From contig NC_010545.1 in the NCBI RefSeq assembly GCF_000069945.1, forward strand, positions 930,001 through 994,000: a DNA stretch of 64,000 bases. Direction: 5' to 3'. A program made the translations under genes and the position numbers. This stretch comes from Corynebacterium urealyticum DSM 7109. GTDB lineage: Bacteria; Actinomycetota; Actinomycetes; Mycobacteriales; Mycobacteriaceae. A model generated the notes under the pieces. The model searched no databases. It had not been told where the DNA came from and was given only the letters and a program-made list of their open reading frames with translations. Below are positions 56,757-64,000 of this stretch, one piece after another (position 1 is the first letter of the stretch; the number at the start of each line of letters is the position of its first letter).

Positions 56757-56785
56757 CATGCCCGCTCGCATTGTGAGCGGGCATG
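56757..56785 (+). terminator. Hairpin between frr and cdsA
   Basis: 11-bp perfect stem (56757-56767 with 56775-56785), 7-base loop, no T run. A smaller 7-bp stem (56716-56722 with 56726-56732) precedes it. May limit read-through from frr into cdsA. Confidence 0.5.
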
Positions 56786-56856
56786 TCGCGATAAGAGGGC
56801 AAAAGTGCACACACTCATTTGGGGCTGCCTCTGGGTGGCCGGAAAGGCGAGGTGCG

Positions 56857-57759
56857 GTGGCAGCTCACGCGTCGAACCCTGCATCGGAACCCGGGGGCAC
56901 GTCCCCTCGGGAGGCAGCTAAGCCTGCCAAGCAGATCAACCCTGGGCGAAACCTTAAGCATGCGATCACGACGGCGCTGATTCTCGGCGCCATCGTCATC
57001 CTTTCGCTGCTCTCGCCGTTGCTGTGGTACGCCCTGCTCGTCGTGGGCATGGGCCTGGCGGTCTACGAGGTCTGGCGCCGACTGCTGGAGGCCGGCTATA
57101 TGCTGAGCCTTCCGGTGCTCGTGACGGGATCTACCGCGATGATCCTGCTCTCGTGGCCCTTCGGCCCTACGGGCCTGGTGGCAGGGTTTGCCAGCAGTGT
57201 GCTGTTGCTGATGGTCACCCGTCTGTTTCACCACGGCAGGCACTCGCCACCGCATAACTATGTGCGCGATATGGCGGTGGGGGTGATGGTGCTGACATGG
57301 ATTCCGATGTTCGGAGCATTCGCTGCAATGCTTTCGCGGTTGGAGTCCGCCGGAGCCCCCGGGGCCTTCTACATCATCACCTTCATGCTCTGCGTGGTCG
57401 CCAACGATGTTGGCGGCTATGCGTTCGGCGTGCTCTTCGGCAAGCACCCCATGGCCCCTGCGGTGAGCCCGAAGAAGTCCTGGGAGGGCTTCGCAGGCTC
57501 GGTCACCAGCGCCGCCGTGGTCGGCGCGCTCGCGGTGTCTCTGTTGCTGGGTGGCCCCTGGTGGCTGGGGATCGGGCTGGGCGTGGGGCTATCCGTCTGC
57601 GCCACCCTGGGAGACCTGGTGGAATCCCAGTTCAAGCGGGACCTCGGCATCAAGGATATGTCCGGCATGCTGCCTGGACACGGTGGGCTGATGGACCGCC
57701 TCGACGGGATGCTGCCCGCGGCGATGGTGACCTGGGTGGTCCTCAACCTGATCGGCTAG
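56857..57759 (+). CDS. cdsA: Phosphatidate cytidylyltransferase (CDP-diacylglycerol synthase)
   Basis: 300 residues. Makes CDP-diacylglycerol, the precursor of acidic phospholipids including PI and cardiolipin. Membrane protein with about eight segments. The family signature SQFKRDLGIKDMSGMLPGHGGLMDRLDG lies near residues 255-282. The GTG at 56857 has AAAGGCGAGG upstream; the frame is open from 56758, but that part overlaps the hairpin. The N-terminal 30 residues are polar and lack homology. Confidence 0.94.
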   Translation: MAAHASNPASEPGGTSPREAAKPAKQINPGRNLKHAITTALILGAIVILSLLSPLLWYALLVVGMGLAVYEVWRRLLEAGYMLSLPVLVTGSTAMILLSWPFGPTGLVAGFASSVLLLMVTRLFHHGRHSPPHNYVRDMAVGVMVLTWIPMFGAFAAMLSRLESAGAPGAFYIITFMLCVVANDVGGYAFGVLFGKHPMAPAVSPKKSWEGFAGSVTSAAVVGALAVSLLLGGPWWLGIGLGVGLSVCATLGDLVESQFKRDLGIKDMSGMLPGHGGLMDRLDGMLPAAMVTWVVLNLIG

Positions 57760-57765
57760 GCCGAG

Positions 57766-58209
57766 TTACTTATAGCCGCGCTTGATCTGGCGGCGCAGCT
57801 GCGTCATCCGGACGATGCCGACCATCGCCATGATCAACGCTCCTGCGATGGCGGCGATCAGCATGCCGATGCCGATGGGGAAGCTCCACTCCCAGCCGAA
57901 GAAGACCAGTTGGGCCTCCGTCTGGTTCTGCAGGATGAATATCAGCAGGAGGATCAGCAGGAGAGCGCCGATGATCAGCGCGGCCCAGGTGCTGCCCGCC
58001 ACAGAGCCCTTCACGTTCTGGTGGGCACGCTTCTGTTGACCGGGCTGTGACGCTGGGGCGAGTTCCATCTCGGATTGTCCAGCAGCTGCCTCAGCCTCGG
58101 CAGAAGGGACGGGAGCAGAGGCCGGTGCCTCGCCGGCGAGTGATTCGTTGAGGCCTTCGCTCGCGGGCTGGAAATCAGGGTTCTGAGGGTTGGTGCCTGG
58201 GTTTGTCAT
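57766..58209 (-). CDS. LapA-domain (DUF1049) membrane protein
   Basis: 147 residues. A polar N-terminal half rich in Ala/Pro/Glu is followed by two membrane segments (about residues 75-97 and 110-133) with the LapA-like NQTEAQLVFFGWEWSFPIGIGMLIAAIAG between them, and a basic C-terminus. Related E. coli LapA/LapB control lipopolysaccharide assembly; in a Gram-positive the role is unknown. ATG 58209 is preferred over TTG 58221. It is convergent with cdsA, 6 bases apart, and divergent from rlmN. Confidence 0.85.
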   Translation of the reverse strand: MTNPGTNPQNPDFQPASEGLNESLAGEAPASAPVPSAEAEAAAGQSEMELAPASQPGQQKRAHQNVKGSVAGSTWAALIIGALLLILLLIFILQNQTEAQLVFFGWEWSFPIGIGMLIAAIAGALIMAMVGIVRMTQLRRQIKRGYK

Positions 58210-58342
58210 GCTTCTATTCAATCGAACTGTGTGATCAGCTGCCAGCCCCGGGGTGACCTAGCAACGCTTTTCTTCCACCGCATCGCGGCACTCGGCCCGG
58301 AATCGCGAGGTAGAGGGCATACGTGGAATAATGGGGCTCACT

Positions 58343-59455
58343 ATGGCTACCCCCGTGAAACTGAATTTTTCCGCACCTCGCCGCGGCCTTCCACCCAAGC
58401 ACTTCGCCGACCTGACGGCTGAGCAGGTTGAGGAAGCAGTGGTGGAGCTTGGATTGCCGAAGTTCCGTGCGAAGCAGCTGTACAACCAGTATTACGGTCG
58501 ACTCGAGGGCGATCCACTGGAGATGACGGACCTTCCGGAAGCCAGTAGGCAGGCCGTGAAGGAGAAGCTCTTTCCCGCGCTGATGACCCCGCTGCGCAAG
58601 CTCGATGCGGATGACGGCGAGACTCGCAAGACGCTCTGGCGCCTGCACGATGGAACGCTGCTGGAGTCCGTCTTGATGCGTTATCCAGGTCGTGCCACCT
58701 TGTGCATCTCCTCGCAGGCTGGCTGTGGCATGGCGTGTCCGTTCTGCGCGACAGGCCAGGGTGGGCTGGATCGCAACCTCTCCGTGGGCGAGATCGTGGA
58801 GCAGGTGCGCAACGCCGCCCGCGCGATGCGCGATGGTGAGGTCGCCGGCATCGAGGGCCGACTGTCAAACATCGTCTTCATGGGCATGGGCGAGCCGCTG
58901 GCTAACTACAAGCGCGTGGTCGAGGCCGTGCGCCAGATCACCCAGCCGGAGCCACACGGTTTCGGGATCTCCCAGCGCAACGTCACCGTGTCCACCGTGG
59001 GGCTGGCCCCGGCGATCCGCAAGCTCGCCGATGAGGACATGTCCGTCCGCCTGGCCGTTTCCTTGCACACCCCGGACGACGAGTTGCGCGACACCCTGGT
59101 CCCGGTCAATAACCGCTGGTCTGTCGAAGAGGTCTTGGACGCCGCCGCGTACTACGCGGAGAAGTCCGGTCGCCGCGTGTCCATCGAGTACGCGCTCATC
59201 CGCGACATTAACGACCAGCCGTGGCGCGCCGACATGCTGGGCAAGAAGCTCCACAAGGCACTGGGAAGCAAGGTGCACGTTAACCTCATTCCGCTCAACC
59301 CGACCCCGGGATCGAAGTGGGATGCGTCCCCGAAGGAACGCCAGGATGAGTTCGTCCAGCGCGTGATCGCCCAGGGCGTGCCGTGCACCGTGCGCGATAC
59401 GAAGGGGCAGGAAATCGCCGCGGCCTGTGGTCAGCTGGCTGCCGAGGAGAACTAA
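58343..59455 (+). CDS. rlmN: Dual-specificity 23S rRNA/tRNA adenine-C2 methyltransferase RlmN
   Basis: 370 residues. Radical SAM enzyme methylating A2503 of 23S rRNA and A37 of tRNAs. The iron-sulfur motif CxxxCxxC is in [18 protein letters not shown] (near 116-133). The resolving cysteines are visible near the C-terminus ([20 protein letters not shown]). ATG 58331 in frame would add four residues; AATAAT overlapping it favours 58343. A large hairpin follows. Confidence 0.95.
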   Translation: MATPVKLNFSAPRRGLPPKHFADLTAEQVEEAVVELGLPKFRAKQLYNQYYGRLEGDPLEMTDLPEASRQAVKEKLFPALMTPLRKLDADDGETRKTLWRLHDGTLLESVLMRYPGRATLCISSQAGCGMACPFCATGQGGLDRNLSVGEIVEQVRNAARAMRDGEVAGIEGRLSNIVFMGMGEPLANYKRVVEAVRQITQPEPHGFGISQRNVTVSTVGLAPAIRKLADEDMSVRLAVSLHTPDDELRDTLVPVNNRWSVEEVLDAAAYYAEKSGRRVSIEYALIRDINDQPWRADMLGKKLHKALGSKVHVNLIPLNPTPGSKWDASPKERQDEFVQRVIAQGVPCTVRDTKGQEIAAACGQLAAEEN

Positions 59456-59481
59456 CCACCCCTCGGGACTACGATCCCCAT

Positions 59482-59526
59482 ACGCCTGTACTGGCAGGGT
59501 AAAAAACCCACCAGTACAGGCGTTTT
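59482..59526 (+). terminator. Terminator after rlmN
   Basis: 13-bp perfect outer stem (59482-59494 with 59511-59523), inner GGGT/ACCC stem in the loop, then TTTT. The in-frame GTG at 59527 of the next reading frame touches it, which argues against that codon as the dmsA start. Confidence 0.85.
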
Positions 59527-59572
59527 GTGATCAACTTTACGCCGAAGAACCTCGCCTCTGAGTTCTGGAGAT

Positions 59573-59581
59573 TGCTAAAAT
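59573..59581 (+). promoter_or_regulatory. Extended -10 promoter of the dms operon
   Basis: TGCTAAAAT matches the extended -10 form TGnTAnAAT-like and lies 38 bases before TTG 59620. Upstream, TGTGA at 59526-59530 followed by TTACG at 59537-59541 partly fits a CRP/GlxR-type site (TGTGA-N6-TCACA). Confidence 0.5.
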
Positions 59582-59619
59582 CCAGAAGTAGATTCCATAG
59601 GTTTAGTGAAGGCGTTCAA

Positions 59620-62079
59620 TTGGCTAATCTTAATAAAGTCACTCGACGGCGTTTTCTCGGTTGGTCGGCGGCTGCCGGTGGCGCCGGCGCTCTCGTCGCC
59701 TCGGGCGCGGGGGACATCCTGAGTAAGCAGTTCCTGGGCATCCCAGCGATGGGCCAGGAAGAGGCCAATGAAAAGATCGTGTGGTCCGCCTGCACCGTCA
59801 ACTGTGGCTCGCGCTGCCCGCTTCGCCTCAAGGTGAGGGACGGTCAGATCGTCCAGGTCATGGCCGACAACACCGGCGACGCGGAACTGGGCACCCAGCA
59901 GATTCGCGCTTGCGTCCGCGGCCGTTCGATCCGGCACCGCATCTACAACCCGGACCGTCTGAAGACCCCGCTGAAGCGCAAGCCCGACACCAAGCGGGGC
60001 GACGGCGAGTGGATCGAGATCTCCTGGGAGCAGGCCCTCGACGAAATCGCCGAGAAGATGAAGGACATCAAGTCCAACTACGGCAACGAGGCCTTCTACC
60101 TGCAGTACGGCACCGGCGTCATTGGGGCGACGATCGCGCGTTCCTGGCCGCCCGTCGAGACACCCTTCGCGCGCCTGATGAACCTGTGGGGCGGTTACCT
60201 CAACCACTACTCGGACTACTCCACGGCTCAGATCACCTCGGCCTACCCGTACCACTACGGGGAATGGATCGGCTCGAACTCTTTCGACGACGTCGCGAAC
60301 TCCAAGCTCCAGGTCATGTTCGGTAATAACCCGCTGGAAACCCGCATGTCGGGCGGTGGGGAAACCTTTGTAACCCAGAAGATCAAGCAGGAGCACGGGG
60401 TCAAGACCATCGTCATTGACCCGCGGCAGTCCGAAACCTCCGTCGCGCTCGCCGATGAATGGGTGGCTCTGCGCCCCGGCACTGATGCCGCGCTCGTCGC
60501 CGGGCTCATTCACGTCATGCTGACGGAGAACCTCCAGGACCAGAAGTTCCTCGACAAGTACACCGTTGGCTTCGACGAGCACACCCTGCCCGACTCGGCA
60601 CCGAAGAATTCCTCCTACCGTGCCTACGTCATGGGCAAGGGGCCCGACGGCATCGAGAAGACCCCGCAGTGGGCCGCGAAGGTCACCGGGGTTCCAGCGG
60701 ACCGCATTACCCAGCTAGCCCGCGAGATCGCCCAGGCTAAGCCCTGCGCCATCACCCAGGGCTGGGGGCCGCAGCGCCACGCCAACGGCGAGAACCAAGC
60801 CCGCGCCATCTTCCTACTCGCAGCCGTGATCGGGCAGATCGGCATCAAGGGCGGCGGCACCGGCGCGCGCGAAAGCTCCGCGAACCTCGGCATGGCCAGC
60901 CCCTTCAACACCCAGCACGAAAACCCGATCGAAACGGCGATCCCGGTCTTCGGCTGGACCGAGGCCGTCGAACGTGGCGAGGAGATGACCGCCACCCGCG
61001 ACGGCGTGCAGGGCAAGGACAAGCTGGACGTTCCGATCAAGATGATCTGGTCCTACGGCGGAAACGCCAATACCAACCAGCACGGCGACCTCAATCGCAC
61101 GATCGAGCTGCTGCGCAGGGAGGATAAGGCAGAACTCATCGTCGTCAGCGACATCCAGATGAGTGTGTCCGCCCGCTACGCCGACTACGTCCTGCCGGAT
61201 GCGTCTACCGCCGAACAGGAGGACGTCATCCAACAGGGCAGTGCCGGGAACATGGAGTACACGATCCTGGCCTCCAAGGCCATCGAACCGATCCACAACA
61301 CCAAGCCGATCTACGAGGTCTGCGCGGAGCTGGCCGAGCGCCTTGGGGTGGGCAAGAAGTTCACCGAGGGGCGCACCCAGGAGCAGTGGGTCAAGCATAC
61401 GATCGCGGAATCTGCCCGCGAGATCCCCGAGCTGCCGAGCTACGAGAAGCTTAAGGAAATGGGCGTGTGGAAGCGGGCCGGCGAGTCGGTGATCCCGCTG
61501 AAGGAATTCCGCGAGGACCCCGTAGCCAATCCACTCGAGACCCCGTCGGGGCTGATCGAGATCTACTCCGAGGAGCTCGCGAAGCTGCGCAAGGAGTGGG
61601 AATTCCCGAACGCCGCCCCTGGCGATGAGATCACCGCGCTGCCGGAACACGTCGACACGTGGGAGGGCCCCGCGGAGGCGCACAAGGCATACACCAGCGG
61701 CGGCAAGTACCCGCTGCAGTGCATCGGCCACCACACAAAGGGCCGCACGCACTCGTCCTACGCAAACGTGGACTGGCTCCGGGACGACGCCCACCCCCAG
61801 GTGCTGTGGATCAACCCGCTGGACGCCCGCAAGCGGGGTATCAAGAACGACGACGAGGTCTACGCGTTCAACGACCGCGGCAGGATCAAGTCCGTTGCCC
61901 GAGTCAGCCCCCGCATCGCGCCCGGCGTGATCTCCGTTCCCCAGGGGTCCTGGTTTGCACCGGACGGCAAGGGAGTGGACGCCGGAGCCAGCGTTAACAC
62001 GCTGACCAGTTGGCACCCATCCCCGCTGGGCAAGGGTAATGCCCAGCACACGACTCTCGTTGAGGTTGAGAAGGCCTAG
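59620..62079 (+). CDS. dmsA: DMSO reductase molybdopterin subunit DmsA
   Basis: 819 residues from TTG 59620. Catalytic subunit of anaerobic DMSO/N-oxide reductase. Tat signal TRRRFLGWSAAAGG is near residues 8-21. The [4Fe-4S] cysteines are in CTVNCGSRC and the later ACVRG. The Mo-ligand serine region is HYSDYSTAQI. GGGGTGARESS and the C-terminal VNTLTSWHPSPLGKGNAQHT closely resemble E. coli DmsA. Start: the frame is open from GTG 59527, but a terminator and a promoter lie between, and AAGG is 7 bases before TTG 59620. dmsB follows in 23 bases. Confidence 0.93.
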   Translation: MANLNKVTRRRFLGWSAAAGGAGALVASGAGDILSKQFLGIPAMGQEEANEKIVWSACTVNCGSRCPLRLKVRDGQIVQVMADNTGDAELGTQQIRACVRGRSIRHRIYNPDRLKTPLKRKPDTKRGDGEWIEISWEQALDEIAEKMKDIKSNYGNEAFYLQYGTGVIGATIARSWPPVETPFARLMNLWGGYLNHYSDYSTAQITSAYPYHYGEWIGSNSFDDVANSKLQVMFGNNPLETRMSGGGETFVTQKIKQEHGVKTIVIDPRQSETSVALADEWVALRPGTDAALVAGLIHVMLTENLQDQKFLDKYTVGFDEHTLPDSAPKNSSYRAYVMGKGPDGIEKTPQWAAKVTGVPADRITQLAREIAQAKPCAITQGWGPQRHANGENQARAIFLLAAVIGQIGIKGGGTGARESSANLGMASPFNTQHENPIETAIPVFGWTEAVERGEEMTATRDGVQGKDKLDVPIKMIWSYGGNANTNQHGDLNRTIELLRREDKAELIVVSDIQMSVSARYADYVLPDASTAEQEDVIQQGSAGNMEYTILASKAIEPIHNTKPIYEVCAELAERLGVGKKFTEGRTQEQWVKHTIAESAREIPELPSYEKLKEMGVWKRAGESVIPLKEFREDPVANPLETPSGLIEIYSEELAKLRKEWEFPNAAPGDEITALPEHVDTWEGPAEAHKAYTSGGKYPLQCIGHHTKGRTHSSYANVDWLRDDAHPQVLWINPLDARKRGIKNDDEVYAFNDRGRIKSVARVSPRIAPGVISVPQGSWFAPDGKGVDAGASVNTLTSWHPSPLGKGNAQHTTLVEVEKA

Positions 62080-62102
62080 TCAAGGCCGAAGGTGAGGAAA
62101 AC

Positions 62103-62744
62103 ATGGCTAAGAAGAACGCTTCCCAAGAAAACCAGCGGCTGGGTTTCTACTTCGACCAGAGCTTGTGCAACGGCTGCAAGGCCTGCCAAATCGCCTGCAA
62201 GGACAAGCACGATACCCCGCTGGGGACCAACTGGCGCCGGGTTGTGGAGTACTCCGGTGGGGACTGGAACCTCGCCAACGGGGTGTTTAACCACGACACC
62301 TTCACCTACTACACGTCGATCTCCTGCAATCACTGCGAGGACCCGATCTGCGCGAAGGTCTGCCCGACGACCGCGATGCACAAGGGGGAGGACGGGATCG
62401 TCACCGTCGACCCCGACAAGTGCATCGGCTGCCGCTACTGCGAGTGGGCCTGCCCTTACTCCGCGCCACAGTTCAACCCGGAGACCAAGCAGATGAGCAA
62501 GTGCGACCTGTGCGCCGATCTTCGAGCGGAGGGGGAGGAGCCCGCCTGCGTCACCGCCTGCCCGTCGCGTGCCCTGGACTGGGGCCCGATCGACGAGCTG
62601 CGGGAGAAGTACGGCGATATCAGCGCCGTCGCACCCCTGCCTGATCCGAGCATCACCAAGCCCAACCTCGTCATTCGCCCGCACCGCGATGCGAAGGAGT
62701 GGGATACCAACCACGGCGAGATCATGAATCGCCAGGAGATCTAG
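62103..62744 (+). CDS. dmsB: DMSO reductase iron-sulfur subunit DmsB
   Basis: 213 residues. Electron-transfer subunit with four [4Fe-4S] clusters, shown by four cysteine groups: CNGCKACQIAC (about 21-31), CNHCEDPICAKVC (about 71-83), CIGCRYCEWAC (about 104-114) and CDLCADL plus CVTACP. PIDELREKYGDISAVAPLP matches E. coli DmsB closely. The protein carries no signal of its own and should be exported with DmsA by the Tat system. It is 23 bases after dmsA and 4 bases before dmsC. Confidence 0.95.
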   Translation: MAKKNASQENQRLGFYFDQSLCNGCKACQIACKDKHDTPLGTNWRRVVEYSGGDWNLANGVFNHDTFTYYTSISCNHCEDPICAKVCPTTAMHKGEDGIVTVDPDKCIGCRYCEWACPYSAPQFNPETKQMSKCDLCADLRAEGEEPACVTACPSRALDWGPIDELREKYGDISAVAPLPDPSITKPNLVIRPHRDAKEWDTNHGEIMNRQEI

Positions 62745-62748
62745 ACCA

Positions 62749-63720
62749 GTGTTTCTGCAGGAATGGCCGCTGACCTTCTTCACGATCCTGTCCCAAATGG
62801 CCGTGGGCGCGTTCATCATCCTGGGGCTCATCCAAGTCAGCTCCCGCCGTAGGGTCGGGGCAGTGGCCGATAAAGACCGTGCCGAGGCCAAGGCACAGGC
62901 GTTGGAGCGGGTCTCGGATGCCGCGCTCTACGCGATTGGGCCGTTGATGGTCGCCGGCTTCATCGCCGCGTTCTTTCACCTGGGCAACCCGATGAACGGC
63001 ATCAACGTGATCCGGGGTGTCCCGAGCTCTCCGCTCGCGCAGGAAGTCATGATGGGCGTGGGCTTTGCTGTGCTGGGCTTCGCCTTCGCCGCCACCCAGT
63101 GGTTCCACTGGGGCAGCTCACGGCTGCGCTTTGTGCTGGCGATCGTTACCGCGCTGTGGGGCTTGGCCTTCGTGTGGTCCATGGCGCGGCTCTATATGCT
63201 GCCAACCATCCCGCATTGGGATCACTGGACCACCCCGGCGCAGTTCTATGTGACCACCTTCTTAAGTGGCGCGCTCGCGATTGGCACGGCACTCGCGTGG
63301 TTCCCGAAGCTGCGGGACAAGCCCTGGCTGAATAAGCTCATGCCCGCCAACCGCCGCCCGGCAGACATGAGCGATGCCCACGTGGACTACGTCAACCGGC
63401 TGGTGCAGCGTTCGCTGCAGGGCATCGGCGTGCTCTCCGTGCTGCTGCTCCCGATCGAGCTCTTCGTGATCATCTTCGCCTATAGCCGCCCAGAATCGGT
63501 GAACCCCGCGGCCTTCGCCTTCCCGACCGGGTGGTTCGTCCTGCGGCTGGCCCTGCTGATCATCGGCGCTGGGCTGATGGGCCTATTCCTGGCGCGGACC
63601 AAGCGGGACGACATCAACCTGCTGCTCACGCTGGTGATGACCAGCTACATCCTCGTGACGATCTCTGAGGTCATCGGCCGCTTCATCTTCTACGGCGGCA
63701 TGGACAGGATTGGGATTTGA
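62749..63720 (+). CDS. dmsC: DMSO reductase membrane anchor DmsC
   Basis: 323 residues with about eight membrane segments. Anchors DmsAB and oxidises menaquinol. The N-terminus FLQEWPLTFFTILSQMAVGAF resembles E. coli DmsC, and the C-terminus ends TISEVIGRFIFYGGMDRIGI. It is about 35 residues longer than the E. coli protein. Starts at GTG four bases after dmsB. The stop overlaps the next ATG (TGATG), so the chaperone gene is translationally coupled. Confidence 0.92.
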   Translation: MFLQEWPLTFFTILSQMAVGAFIILGLIQVSSRRRVGAVADKDRAEAKAQALERVSDAALYAIGPLMVAGFIAAFFHLGNPMNGINVIRGVPSSPLAQEVMMGVGFAVLGFAFAATQWFHWGSSRLRFVLAIVTALWGLAFVWSMARLYMLPTIPHWDHWTTPAQFYVTTFLSGALAIGTALAWFPKLRDKPWLNKLMPANRRPADMSDAHVDYVNRLVQRSLQGIGVLSVLLLPIELFVIIFAYSRPESVNPAAFAFPTGWFVLRLALLIIGAGLMGLFLARTKRDDINLLLTLVMTSYILVTISEVIGRFIFYGGMDRIGI

Positions 63721-64000
63721 TGGGCGCCGAGCAGGACCTGGCGGCCATCTCGGAGGCCGCATTGGTGGTCTCCCAGCTTTTCCTGGCTGCCCCGAACCCC
63801 GAGCTGCGCGGGGCGTTGCAGGACGACGACGCGCTGGCCGAGTGGCCACTGACCGACCCCCAATCCCAGCGGGGGATCGCGATGCTGCGCGAGGCGGTGC
63901 GGGAGGGGAATGTCGATAGCCACGAGGATCTCGAGCGTGACCACCTCTACCTCTTCACCGGGATCGGCAAACCGCTGGCGCAGCCCTACGAGTCGCCATA
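63720..64000 (+). CDS. TorD/DmsD-family molybdoenzyme chaperone (3' end cut by window edge)
   Basis: 93 residues visible. The family motif lies near residues 73-92: DHLYLFTGIGKPLAQPYESP, matching the Y-x-x-LF-x-G-x-G and PYES pattern of TorD/DmsD chaperones. These bind the Tat signal of the reductase subunit and delay export until cofactor insertion. Its position as fourth gene after dmsABC supports the DmsD role. The ATG overlaps the dmsC stop. Confidence 0.88.
   Translation, partial: MGAEQDLAAISEAALVVSQLFLAAPNPELRGALQDDDALAEWPLTDPQSQRGIAMLREAVREGNVDSHEDLERDHLYLFTGIGKPLAQPYESP

Overview
The window is a high-GC stretch of core chromosome, almost certainly from a Corynebacterium or a close relative in the Corynebacteriales. 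The evidence is gene content and order: gpsA-ddl, thiL-ung, recG-rsmD-coaD, a SepIVA-type coiled-coil gene, rnc-mutM, smc-ftsY-ffh, rpsP, rimM-trmD, rplS-lepB-rnhB, an actinobacterial DUF2469 gene, yraN-yifB-dprA-xerC, and rpsB-tsf-pyrH-frr-cdsA-rlmN. Many start codons lack a Shine-Dalgarno sequence and sit 6 to 9 nt after a -10-like hexamer, as expected for leaderless corynebacterial mRNAs. I saw no tRNA, rRNA, CRISPR array, insertion sequence or prophage gene, and no gene for a classical transcription factor. Species is not determined.

Layout. 1-13.6 kb: a partial Nudix gene, then gpsA, ddl, a DUF3515 protein with two tandem copies of its domain, thiL, ung, a DAK2 protein, recG, rsmD, coaD, sepIVA, a YceD/DUF177 gene, rnc and mutM (envelope precursors, thiamine, DNA repair, RNA processing). 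13.6-27.4 kb: an amino-acid:cation symporter, acylphosphatase, smc, a 1184-residue protein I cannot assign, ftsY, a 5'-truncated ammonium transporter remnant, and ffh. ftsY and ffh encode the protein-targeting GTPases. 27.4-34.1 kb: selO and a YkvI-type membrane protein (divergent), rpsP, gdhA, rimM, and a trmD broken by one extra base in an A6 run.

34.1-42.6 kb is an osmoprotection island: betA, divergent to betT-betB, then a second betT-like transporter. Together these would import choline and oxidise it to glycine betaine. 42.7-59.5 kb returns to housekeeping: tex, rplS, lepB, rnhB, DUF2469, yraN, yifB, dprA, xerC, a secreted M23-like protein with a degraded zinc site, rpsB, tsf, pyrH, frr, cdsA, a LapA-domain protein and rlmN. 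59.6-64 kb is a dmsABCD-type operon for anaerobic DMSO respiration (Tat-exported molybdoenzyme, Fe-S subunit, membrane anchor, partial TorD/DmsD chaperone).

Most notable: the frameshifted trmD, the decayed amt locus with no glnK or glnD before ffh, the doubled DUF3515 domain, the two related BCCT transporters around betB with no local betI, the long structured leader before rpsB, the probably inactive M23 protein, and the large unassigned protein between smc and ftsY. I found no convincing wholly new multi-gene system.
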